DNA of 64,000 nucleotides from NCBI GenBank assembly GCA_963921795.1, contig OY997640.1, positions 9,660,737 to 9,724,736 on the forward strand, written 5' to 3'. Shown here piece by piece: positions 57,301 to 64,000 of this stretch (its first letter is position 1; each line of letters opens with the position of its first letter). The notes under the pieces are model-generated. The model ran no database searches and was not told the origin of the DNA. It saw nothing but the letters and a program-made list of their open reading frames with translations. The position numbers and the translations under genes are program-made. Origin of the DNA: Nannobrachium achirus. Lineage: Eukaryota; Chordata; Actinopteri; Myctophiformes; Myctophidae.

Positions 57301-58614
57301 GTAGGTTTTCCTGCAGCACGGCGACGTCTCGGTCTTGTAGGTGATTATGGGTTTTTTGGCGTACAGCTCCCACATCACGCAATACCAGCTGAAAATGTCA
57401 CTTGCGGTGCAAGAACTCAAACACCACAGCACTTCTGGCGCGAGGTTGGTGCGAGTGCCTCGCGGCTGGTCAGGTGTCACGAAGTTACATGAGGTGCCAA
57501 AGTCGCTGATCTTAAAGGACACCGGTACAGGATGCCTGTTTTTCTGGTAGCACACCAAAATATTTCTGTAAGTCAGGTCTCGGTGCTGAAGAGCTCTTTT
57601 CTTCATGTACTTCAGCCCTCCAAGGGTATCCAGCTCTACCAGAGGAACCGTTCTGTTGGTTTTAAGCCGACTCGTATACTCTAACAGAGAACACAACGCC
57701 TTTTCCATCACAATGACTGTTTTCCCTGAAAGCTTGTCCTCGGCATTGGCACACCAGAAGGCTCCAAATGTACGCAGTATATTCGGATGTTTCAGGGACA
57801 CGCCGACCATGGCTTCCTCGACCTGAGCCACGTGAGCGTAGCAGTTGAACTCTTTGTCTATACGCGACACGCTCCAATTTACCTTCTCCGGGAAGAGCGG
57901 GACTTTGGCAACGGCGTTCCGATTCAGCGAGACAGTGACCCCGAAAGCTCCTCTGCCCAGTATAGATGCACTAGACTGCATCAGGGCTTGTATGTCAACG
58001 TCAGTCTTCTCGCCTTGTTTCACAGTGTACATGAACCATGGTTCGCTGGCAACGGAGACCTCCAGCGGTTTGTATGTTCGATGAAACCTGTCAGCTGCAA
58101 CGGGCGGTTGGCTGCATGCCGTTGTTTCGTAGGATTTCGGCAGAAAACCTTCGATCACAGGATGAGTTTGTTGAGGTTTAGCTTCGATCATCTGAGGCTC
58201 GTAGCAGTCAAAGTTCCGCAGGGACGGCAAGTAGTTTGCCTCCTCTGATAGGACTGAGTTCAATTCGCTCGTGTAAGGCGCTTTGTTAGGACACTTTATG
58301 ATCACAAACTGAACAAAGTATTTTGTCCTCCCTCCCTGGTTGTCTATTTCACAAACAACCAGTTTACCAGTCTTGTTCGTGGAATTGAGTTTATCCGTTA
58401 TGTCCATCACATGCACATCTGTTCTGCCGCTCAGTGATATGCATCGCCGAAGAAAAGCTCCGGCGTCCGTGGCCGGATCGTAAGCCTCGTGCGACTGTAC
58501 ATCCAGCCATCGCAGCACTTTGCCGACGTCTTTGCAACGCGAAGTCCTAACGTGATACAGATTGTGATGCTCAAGCATAGACAAGAGCAGCTCTATGTTA
58601 CTTTTGGATCCCAT
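54343..58614 (-). CDS. large protein kinase fusion, 1423 aa
   Basis: Residues 1-200 unknown. Kinase domain: glycine loop GRGAFGVTV near 216, Lys near 232, HRDLTYRN near 343, DFGTS near 370, LAPEVLW near 385. As in the small kinase, Lys of the catalytic loop is Thr. A disordered Ser/Pro/Gln-rich linker (about 580-1020) includes three perfect 21-residue repeats (NYPSSWQSSLGAVPGDL..., 55570-55750) and nuclear-type basic stretches. Residues 1020-1423 form another globular domain ending in a hydrophobic segment (YYKVIVIFVLLVTDSGIL). Probably a virion-associated or regulatory kinase. The length is far beyond that of ordinary herpesvirus kinases. Upstream and divergent gene begins 69 bases away. Confidence 0.8.
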   Translation of the reverse strand: MGSKSNIELLLSMLEHHNLYHVRTSRCKDVGKVLRWLDVQSHEAYDPATDAGAFLRRCISLSGRTDVHVMDITDKLNSTNKTGKLVVCEIDNQGGRTKYFVQFVIIKCPNKAPYTSELNSVLSEEANYLPSLRNFDCYEPQMIEAKPQQTHPVIEGFLPKSYETTACSQPPVAADRFHRTYKPLEVSVASEPWFMYTVKQGEKTDVDIQALMQSSASILGRGAFGVTVSLNRNAVAKVPLFPEKVNWSVSRIDKEFNCYAHVAQVEEAMVGVSLKHPNILRTFGAFWCANAEDKLSGKTVIVMEKALCSLLEYTSRLKTNRTVPLVELDTLGGLKYMKKRALQHRDLTYRNILVCYQKNRHPVPVSFKISDFGTSCNFVTPDQPRGTRTNLAPEVLWCLSSCTASDIFSWYCVMWELYAKKPIITYKTETSPCCRKTYAANLAKLVGAYTPEDRSSFQHEYMQKMDAETLFKSYGQIRPSVKEIYNSLVGMANGMVDSGFIAIGTLCITLYPQERWCPSELLKLNRYVALSKDVSSAEAPSAVLPKTVRLGECVTTDVIAAEDCSFVDKSNVSLVDTSKKTFYGIDVLRLAPRKIEPYDWYKRKASGFMHTHHTSAAAATKRRSKDTPGPAPQSVGKHYKRQEPEPALCPDMGNGDREAPSTMVLPEEEDVSSSSVEVPAAAGAERDMATRWPAVESLDFKATYGNICLQDCVDNAMLLFDDAGPVAETGAAIEPLIFSNLEPRPVEDHESQQQTLLQTSDDVQPGAECTILPDNSLTDLHVDPAGPPDRQASLGVWINRPETLDIAEADSASDIAGTHKQRGRCVVDKNQDEAQRITEREAAQSDFVSCSVRPSDGKRCKQTRQRPKQRKAQRTHTLPRLAEMNYPSSSLTAKDPHCLEQSTRAAGQAKKARAIDDTRKFCGTHAPPVEQQQAYNSELSSLLGDTSGLWSYGSSNSNYPSSWQSSLGAVPGDLPSECNYPSSWQSSLGAVPGDLPSECNYPSSWQSSLGAVPGDLQADVRSRKIPGELDTAVLVVTSISESLKAFSTALIRLALAVTYSKPLALTGPHRPYCLTQQSHNMFVFQYAKPHNVHKTVSHWTIEDEPHNPYVFVMQVLLTLEAAARACVLPVYMTDWTDVKVTHSGGVVVDVIPYLSKNITMLHAPMFGNYCYALLNMINELLKTHLPRIKLSQLLAGASQSTLSVLQVAISRLSEFPGVSNQRLNTEMCDLRGSHFTFRNYLADITNWLSMPNDGTTLTLHHRGTSFLIAFGEPDTVRGNQNELCLIKDDVHLVVRNIILRLRRKIFKTDKVETVSANYTQGLVTIGVNPAALTEIPTLDKLDDRAIFDSDANTTLVTHDAESPSSKWAPVIEITKHNRGGPVPTLNVTYYKVIVIFVLLVTDSGILTLRDVFDGLHLTSFVDY
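55565..55750 (-). repeat. three 63-bp in-frame tandem repeats
   Basis: Three practically identical 63-base units encode the 21-residue repeats in the linker of the kinase fusion. Confidence 0.9.
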
Positions 58615-58682
58615 CTGGACTTTGAGCGGCCGCCTCCTGTCCGACGACCTGAAATAACTTGTGCTGACAGTAAATAGAAAAG

Positions 58683-59444
58683 ATGACCCCGCTCAGACGA
58701 CGCATTGTCTTTTCAGATCAAGCTTCAGTAGGACTCTTTGAATACCTTGTGATAGCCGGAGCGCCTGCGATAGGTCTGCTGAACGAAATTCATCTGCGTG
58801 ACAGGTGTACTCTGAAGGACAGTCTGGCGGTCTTACGCGACATGTGGCAAAGGGTAGACTCTATGTTTGTGCCTAAAGAAGACCTTGAGCATCTCCATCG
58901 TATGGAAGCGGAAAGTTTGTCCAGCAGCGCAGATATCCCAGAGGCTATACTTGAGGACAATAATAAACTTGCACGGTACTATGTGTATCTCCTGTTCAGA
59001 TACATCATGAGTTGGAATTTCACAAACGATGTGGCTGTGTACACCGAGTCCAACGCGTCCTTCTTTCAGCGGCTGACTTCAAAACCTAAACTGAAAACCG
59101 TGTGTCCCCTGCGCGACATTCCGGTCGGATGGTTGCAAGCCACTGCCAGAAGCTCTTTCCCTTCAGCGCCGCCTGAAGTTACCGGGTTTGACCCGACATC
59201 GCTTGGAGCACAGCAGTACAGACATACAGAGACTTGGCACGGCGGTGTTGCTCCTTCGGGTCCCCAGATGAGTTCCCAAGGCTATACCGGTATATACCCC
59301 ACTGAGCAACTCAACAGATTCTCTACTGCTCCTATGTATGCTGGATACGGCAAAGTCACTAATGATGCCATTGGCTACGTGTCAAAGGAGGAGTCTCATC
59401 GGCAGATGTTGAAAGAGTTCTCTAAATTGAGGGTCGAAGACTGA
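58683..59444 (+). CDS. unknown 253-aa protein
   Basis: ATG 58683. Residues 1-120 are helical and hydrophobic-patterned (VGLFEYLVIAGAPAIGLLNE, LARYYVYLLFRYIMSW) but not clearly membrane-spanning. The C-terminal half is Pro/Ser/Gly/Tyr-rich (SSFPSAPPEVTGFDP..., GYTGIYPTEQ) and looks flexible, ending in a short charged helix. No family recognised; a tegument-type role is plausible from composition. Divergent from the kinase fusion; AATAAA follows about 105 bases after the stop. Confidence 0.65.
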   Translation: MTPLRRRIVFSDQASVGLFEYLVIAGAPAIGLLNEIHLRDRCTLKDSLAVLRDMWQRVDSMFVPKEDLEHLHRMEAESLSSSADIPEAILEDNNKLARYYVYLLFRYIMSWNFTNDVAVYTESNASFFQRLTSKPKLKTVCPLRDIPVGWLQATARSSFPSAPPEVTGFDPTSLGAQQYRHTETWHGGVAPSGPQMSSQGYTGIYPTEQLNRFSTAPMYAGYGKVTNDAIGYVSKEESHRQMLKEFSKLRVED

Positions 59445-59827
59445 TAATAAAAGTCAGCTGTACAAGCTGTGTACATCTAAGCAACTGCCAATCTCTCTTT
59501 TCCTTTTTTTTGTCTACATGTTTAAGTGTTTCTTTGTACGCTGGCTTTGAATAAAATTACACTGTTGAAACTTGTTCGTGATCACATCTCTTGATTATAA
59601 TTTTTTTTATTGAGCTGACAAACAACACATAGACCAGACAAAATTTGTGTTTATTCACATCAAAACATATGGATATATCACATCAAGTACATACATCGTA
59701 ATCAAGCAACAAAATAAAGTAGAGCTGGTTTCATGCATGATAATCAAGCAACAAAAACGTAGAGCTGGTTTCATACATCACAAACATATCAAGAATAGTA
59801 AGTAAAAGTAGTAGTATCAGCTGCGCC
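59445..59827. other. convergent gap with polyadenylation signals and direct repeat
   Basis: AATAAA at 59550-59555 for the plus-strand gene. A roughly 45-base direct repeat (TAATCAAGCAACAAA ... GTAGAGCTGGTTTCAT) stands at about 59699-59735 and 59741-59776. No ORF supported. Confidence 0.6.
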
Positions 59828-60037
59828 TCAAGTTACTTTCTTGAAATATCTATCTAATGTATTACATTGTTGAGTCGATTTCGCTTTCCTTTGTGTTTTT
59901 TGTTTTTTAACACTTGGACCGACACAATCTTGATCGGAAGGAGGATTTTTATCGAGATCGCTCATACGAATGTTATCTAATAGACGTATCACATAGTCTG
60001 TCATAAGACTAGACCCGGCAACTGGCGTTTTATCCAT
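59828..60037 (-). CDS. 69-aa basic protein with PIP-like C-terminus
   Basis: ATG 60037 shares a base with the TAA stop of the upstream gene (TAATG), a typical termination-reinitiation junction. The protein is hydrophilic, has a basic KKQKTQRKAK stretch near residue 45-55 and ends NTLDRYFKKVT. TLDRYFKK resembles the PCNA-interacting (PIP) box, with hydrophobic Leu and the Tyr-Phe pair, though the canonical Gln is displaced by one residue. If real it could tether a viral or host factor to the sliding clamp. Short, but the overlap with its neighbour and the motif support it. Confidence 0.5.
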   Translation of the reverse strand: MDKTPVAGSSLMTDYVIRLLDNIRMSDLDKNPPSDQDCVGPSVKKQKTQRKAKSTQQCNTLDRYFKKVT

Positions 60038-61071
60038 TACATAGAAAAGATTTCTTCGTCTGAATTTTCTGGCTCAGTGTCCTGATCAGACCAAGTGTCT
60101 TGCTCTTGATTGGTGTCACACTGCAGATCACAGTTATCTCGAGAAAGACTCAGTTCTCTTTCTTTCGAGGATGGTTTCGGCGACCTCTCTGGGAGCGGTT
60201 TCGGCGACCTCTCTGGGAGCGGTTTCGGCGACCTCTCTGGGCGCGGTTTCGGCGACCTCTCTGGGCGCGGTTTCGGCGACCTCTCTGGGAGCGGTTTCGG
60301 CCTCTCTGGGAGTGCGTCCGACGGTTTCGGTGACCTCTCTGGGCGTGCGTGAGGGGACCTTCTGTGATGTAGATTTGAGGGTATTGGAGACTTCTCCCTG
60401 ACAGGAGATTTGTGTTTCTGATCGTCTGAATAGCAAGGTGATTTGTAGTCGTTTTGGCGCTGCTGAGGCAAACGATCTCGGGGCTTTCCTTTTGTCAGGT
60501 TTACACGCTTGCTTTGAGATTTTCGCTCGGATGATTTTTTACGCAGAGGACTTTTGCCAGACTTTTGTTTTAAGTCAGAATGAGGCTGGTTGTCCTCGGA
60601 ATGGCTTTGCTTCCGAGAAGGCAAGTTTGACGTTTCAGGTGAAGGTCTTGAAGACGGGCCAGATTCAGACAGCAAGTAGTTCCACGTCGACTGTGTCGAC
60701 TCTTCCTCCTCGGAGTCAGACTGAATGGGTGCAGCAGCTTTGTGTCTTTTTATAGGGACACAAGAAGCCTGTCTTTCTAGGCGCCTTTTTTTCTTGACTC
60801 CTGCAGTCTTGTGAACAAATTCATCGTCAGAATCACATTCTTCGATTCCCATGTGATCTTGCTCAGCTTCTGAGCGCTCGTCGACATCCGAGCGTTCGCC
60901 GACGCACTCATCCACGTCGGAGCGCTCATCCACGTCGGAGCGCTCATCCACGTCGGAGCGCTCATCCACGTCGGAGCGCTCAGGATCAAGGTCACGGAAT
61001 TGTTCATGATCCGATCCAGGTTCATCGTGATCATCTGATGCCTCATGTTCAGATTCAGGCTCCAAGCTCAT
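60037..61071 (-). CDS. Ser/Arg/Pro-rich repeat protein, 344 aa
   Basis: ATG 61071 lies 17 bases inside the end of the upstream gene. N-terminal acidic region with five repeats of ERSDVDE (about residues 33-65), then a Lys/Arg/Ser-rich middle (RKKSSERKSQSKR), then eight to nine copies of (P/R)ERSPKP (about 240-305) and an acidic end. RS-P repeats resemble SR-type splicing or nuclear-speckle proteins and are good substrates for proline-directed and SR kinases; two kinases are encoded nearby. Otherwise unrecognised and probably disordered. Repeat numbers should vary between isolates. Confidence 0.65.
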   Translation of the reverse strand: MSLEPESEHEASDDHDEPGSDHEQFRDLDPERSDVDERSDVDERSDVDERSDVDECVGERSDVDERSEAEQDHMGIEECDSDDEFVHKTAGVKKKRRLERQASCVPIKRHKAAAPIQSDSEEEESTQSTWNYLLSESGPSSRPSPETSNLPSRKQSHSEDNQPHSDLKQKSGKSPLRKKSSERKSQSKRVNLTKGKPRDRLPQQRQNDYKSPCYSDDQKHKSPVREKSPIPSNLHHRRSPHARPERSPKPSDALPERPKPLPERSPKPRPERSPKPRPERSPKPLPERSPKPLPERSPKPSSKERELSLSRDNCDLQCDTNQEQDTWSDQDTEPENSDEEIFSM

Positions 61072-63997
61072 GGTCAGAGTGTTGAGAAAACTGTTGAAAA
61101 TCCTCCAGTTCTTTTTCTACTTTTTCACTCTGAGATAATAGCACACTCTCATCTTCTTCATCTGCATCCTGAGGCTCTTGGTCAGTCTCGCTGTCAAAAT
61201 CTTGCTCTTTCTGGCAACTGTAACCTTGAACTTCTTCTTCCTCTTCTGCATCTTCTACATCTTCTGCATCCTCTTCTTCTGCTTCTTCATCAGTGTCACT
61301 GTACATCACTGTAGGCTGCACCACTTTCTTTTTCGACTTTTTAGTTTTCCTTGCAGCAATTTGCTGTCTGTACTCATCAATCTCTTCTTCTGTGTCATCT
61401 TCTGCATCTTCTTCTGGTTCTTTTTCTTCTTCTTCTTCTTCTTCTTCTTCTTCTTCTTCGCTGTCATCATTGATAAAACTGTCAGCATAATCTTCTGTTT
61501 CATCATCATCATCGTCGTCGTCGTCATCATCATCTTCTACGGCGGCTTCACTGTCTATGTAGGGACAGTGTTTTTTGTTGTACATTTTAGGTTTCTCGGC
61601 TCTTTTTTCGATCCGACGACGTTTCCTGTCTATCTCTTTCTCTTCCTCTTTCTCTTTCTCTTTCTCTTTCTTGGCCCTGTTATCCTTGTCTTGACTTTGG
61701 ATCCTTCTGGCATCTTTAGCCTTTCTCTTTGCTTTTTCTTCACCGGCAAGCCTTTTTTTTGAGGCCACGCGAGCCAGCCTGGTCTTCCAGCTGCTAACGC
61801 TCATCTCACTTACACACTTGAGCAAAGCTTGACTGAGTTTGTCATCAGTGTTGTACCTCTTTAACACATCCACTGTCGTCTTGTTCACGGAGACCCACTC
61901 CTGTAGCAAGTCCGCGCCCTTGCGAGATAGCAAAGTGTTATTCAGGTCCAGTATCATGCACACGGCATCTCTTCTAATCGGCTCAGCATACAGCCAAGGT
62001 TCACTCAGCAGTAACAATGACAAATTCTTGAGCCAAGCATTTGTAGGTGACGTGTCGGGTAACACAATCACATCGTCAAAGACATCTTTGTGACTTCTGT
62101 TTGTGCTTGAGCTGCTGCCATCCTTGGAGCAGCCTTTGGTCGAGCCTACTCCTTTGGTCGAGCTTTGATCTTTGCTTGAGCTTTGTCGATGATGAGATCC
62201 TTGTGGTCTTTCTTGCTGGCTCCCTTGGCTCTTGCATACAGTCTTAGGTTTGGTGATGGCAATTCTTGGTGAGCTTGAAGACGAATCGTTGTCCTCGCTT
62301 CCAGTGTCCTTTGAGTCGTGAGATTTCTTCTTTTTAAAGCGTATTTGGCAACTCTTCAGTTTCAGGATGATCACTCTGGCCTCGGAGGTTATACGATCCA
62401 GTTCTGAATCTTTCATGGTTTTCGGTACACCCTGCACCATGGATTGCCACAGTTTCTGCATCTCGTTTACGTTGTCCGTGTTCCGAAGTTTTTCAAACTC
62501 TCCAGATTTGTTTTTGGTCCCAAGGTCAAGCAAGTCTCCGTATTTTAAGACGTAATCCCTTGCTATGTTCAGCCAATCCCAGACGTATGTTGTGAATTGA
62601 GTACGTACCATTCTGTTGTAGATTAGATTCATATCATTTCTGGTTGTTTCGTCGGCCATGTACGCTTCCCACCTTTTCATGCAGGAACTCACAACTTGCA
62701 GAGGACAATAAAGCAGCTCAGCGACTGCAAGGGCATTTGGTATTTTGTAGTTCATGAACAGAATCCCCGTGTCCACAATCTCAAGCGCCACAGGGCTTTC
62801 TATGAAACTCTTCACATGCTGCGGGGTCAAGTGACACCAGCCGCTAGGGTTCACACGCTTGTTAAACGCGCTCAGCGCAGAATTGTGAACCTCTTGATAC
62901 ACATGTTTTCCTTTCAGAAAGGTCTTCTGGTTCAGCTCGGCTAAAGTAGACTTCCAGCAGGAACTTAACATTCCGGTTCCTTTCACGCAAGCCTGTTTCA
63001 GGGCTCTGTAGAATCTGTACGTTGTAGATACATACAGCGCTTCTATCGTAGACTGGTCTTTGCGTAAAACAACAATTGCAGTCAGGTTTGTTTTTTTCCC
63101 ATCCTGAACTTTGCTGCTTCGTCTGAAGTACACTCCTAGTTTCTCCTGCTTGTCGTGGGTAAACATACTCAAAGAGCAGTTCACCTGTGACGCATCAAGC
63201 CAATCCACACTGCCTGTGCGTTTCCTCTTGATAGTGAGGCCTCCTAGATCACAACACATGGGCTGTATGGTCTCCATATGCGAAGCCAGAGCGGCGCTGT
63301 CAACTTGATCCTGGTCTCCTGCCTTCATCAGCTGACAAGCCTGAATCTGTCGAAATGTCGGTGTCAGAGATTTCATGTGAGTTGGTATTTCCAAGGACAT
63401 GTCCCACAGTTCGTACTTGTCACCAATGATAGTCTTTAACAGCCTCAGGCTGTTGTAGTTTGGGACACGCAGAGCTTGCTGCAAAAAGTAAACTTTGCTG
63501 CTGTTTTCTGTTCCAATGAGACCCACGGCGTATGTGCCAACCATGGATCGGTTTTTGTCATAGTACGTGAAGTTGGAACTGTGCGCAAAGTACGTGACGA
63601 TCGGAATAATCTTTTTTCCATTTGTCTTCAGATCGCTATTTGGTATGTAATAGCACGTGTAGTTCCCCTCTGTGAGCAAAAGCTGTTTCACTCCCGCTAA
63701 ATCAGAGTCTTTCACGGAACGCAGCTCGTTCTCTCCTTCAAAGAAATCCAGGACATCCATAATTGCACATAGCAACGATGGCGATGGTTGTTGCTTCAGG
63801 TTCCCAGCCATCTTCAGGGTCTTGTTTCTGATGAGTTTCAGTACGTTTTCACGTTTAAAACGTTTCTCTTGAGGGCTAAGGCTTTCCTCGCTGGTAACCA
63901 TCAGGCCTGCAACAGCTTCCATCAACCCTGCCGAGTTTGAACATTTAAAATCTAGGTGCCGAGATGCCTTATGGTGCTCGGTATACCACGGCGGCAT
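61055..63997 (-). CDS. large unknown protein with acidic tail (980 aa or more)
   Basis: ATG at 63997 is three bases from the window edge with no stop before it, so the true start may lie outside. Residues 1-520 are globular, without membrane segments; residues 530-630 are Ser/Lys-rich; 630-740 is another folded stretch. From about 760 come Lys/Glu-rich (EKEKEKEEEKE) and then Asp/Glu tracts (long runs near 820-870) to the C-terminus. I see no nuclease, helicase or polymerase motif. A nuclear chromatin- or DNA-associated role is guessed from composition only. First of three overlapping same-strand genes. Confidence 0.65.
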   Translation of the reverse strand: MPPWYTEHHKASRHLDFKCSNSAGLMEAVAGLMVTSEESLSPQEKRFKRENVLKLIRNKTLKMAGNLKQQPSPSLLCAIMDVLDFFEGENELRSVKDSDLAGVKQLLLTEGNYTCYYIPNSDLKTNGKKIIPIVTYFAHSSNFTYYDKNRSMVGTYAVGLIGTENSSKVYFLQQALRVPNYNSLRLLKTIIGDKYELWDMSLEIPTHMKSLTPTFRQIQACQLMKAGDQDQVDSAALASHMETIQPMCCDLGGLTIKRKRTGSVDWLDASQVNCSLSMFTHDKQEKLGVYFRRSSKVQDGKKTNLTAIVVLRKDQSTIEALYVSTTYRFYRALKQACVKGTGMLSSCWKSTLAELNQKTFLKGKHVYQEVHNSALSAFNKRVNPSGWCHLTPQHVKSFIESPVALEIVDTGILFMNYKIPNALAVAELLYCPLQVVSSCMKRWEAYMADETTRNDMNLIYNRMVRTQFTTYVWDWLNIARDYVLKYGDLLDLGTKNKSGEFEKLRNTDNVNEMQKLWQSMVQGVPKTMKDSELDRITSEARVIILKLKSCQIRFKKKKSHDSKDTGSEDNDSSSSSPRIAITKPKTVCKSQGSQQERPQGSHHRQSSSKDQSSTKGVGSTKGCSKDGSSSSTNRSHKDVFDDVIVLPDTSPTNAWLKNLSLLLLSEPWLYAEPIRRDAVCMILDLNNTLLSRKGADLLQEWVSVNKTTVDVLKRYNTDDKLSQALLKCVSEMSVSSWKTRLARVASKKRLAGEEKAKRKAKDARRIQSQDKDNRAKKEKEKEKEEEKEIDRKRRRIEKRAEKPKMYNKKHCPYIDSEAAVEDDDDDDDDDDDETEDYADSFINDDSEEEEEEEEEEEEKEPEEDAEDDTEEEIDEYRQQIAARKTKKSKKKVVQPTVMYSDTDEEAEEEDAEDVEDAEEEEEVQGYSCQKEQDFDSETDQEPQDADEEDESVLLSQSEKVEKELEDFQQFSQHSDHELGA

Positions 63998-64000
63998 GGA

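Noticed and set aside
57076..58248. Several plus-strand ORFs of 70-150 codons antisense to the kinase fusion
   Set aside because: Mirror the codon structure of the minus-strand gene and show no independent features.

Overview
The window is a stretch of a large double-stranded DNA virus of the order Herpesvirales. The anchor is a minus-strand exon (48448-49416) with the P-loop of a herpesvirus-type terminase ATPase, ending at a perfect GTAAGT splice donor. Around it are dense, mostly intronless genes on both strands, several large proteins with no cellular look (candidate capsid and replication proteins) and a large furin-site envelope glycoprotein. Captured host-type genes (a DcR3/OPG-like TNF receptor, a KLHDC3-like kelch protein, a USP deubiquitinase), long CA and GA microsatellites and a hAT-like transposon end suggest a vertebrate, probably fish, host. 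An alloherpesvirus is therefore the best guess and a malacoherpesvirus the main alternative. From this window alone I cannot tell a free virus genome from an endogenous, Teratorn-like copy.

Layout. 1-7.9 kb: core-looking genes, namely a partial gene, a small palmitoylation-type protein, a 1086-aa candidate major capsid protein, and two overlapping minus-strand ORFs divergent from a plus-strand gene. 8-8.7 kb: AT-rich repeat arrays, then a small possibly broken secreted/Ig-like locus. 9.1-17.5 kb: an 899-aa protein, a Cys-rich protein, an Asp/Glu-rich protein, and an overlapping pair ending in a coiled-coil protein. 17.5-23.6 kb: a repeat-rich accessory zone with a probable three-exon RING gene whose introns hold microsatellites, a hairpin-element family and a hAT-like end, followed by 324-bp and 83-bp tandem arrays. 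23.7-26.8 kb: a basic-tailed protein and a small kinase. 27.4-37.9 kb: a class-I-fusion-like glycoprotein and a run of plus-strand genes (candidate scaffold and triplex-size proteins, then a membrane-protein cluster). 37.9-48.4 kb: an accessory island bounded by an inverted partial duplication of the kelch gene, with a TNF decoy receptor, an E2F/DP-like winged-helix protein, a secreted protein, the intact kelch gene, a DxD glycosyltransferase-like gene and decayed gene remains. 48.4-64 kb: terminase exon, unknown genes, a RING-CCCH protein, a two-domain USP, a 1423-aa kinase fusion and three overlapping minus-strand genes.

The accessory genes converge on host ubiquitin pathways (two RING proteins, a USP, a CUL2-type kelch receptor), TNF signalling (decoy receptor), cell-cycle control (E2F/DP-like factor, PIP-like peptide) and phosphorylation (two related kinases). 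Repeat arrays sit directly upstream of several accessory genes. The most unusual features are the microsatellite-loaded spliced RING gene, the class-I-type fusion layout of the glycoprotein, the active-plus-dead USP tandem, the inverted duplication flanking the decoy-receptor cassette, and the apparent absence of the rest of the terminase gene.
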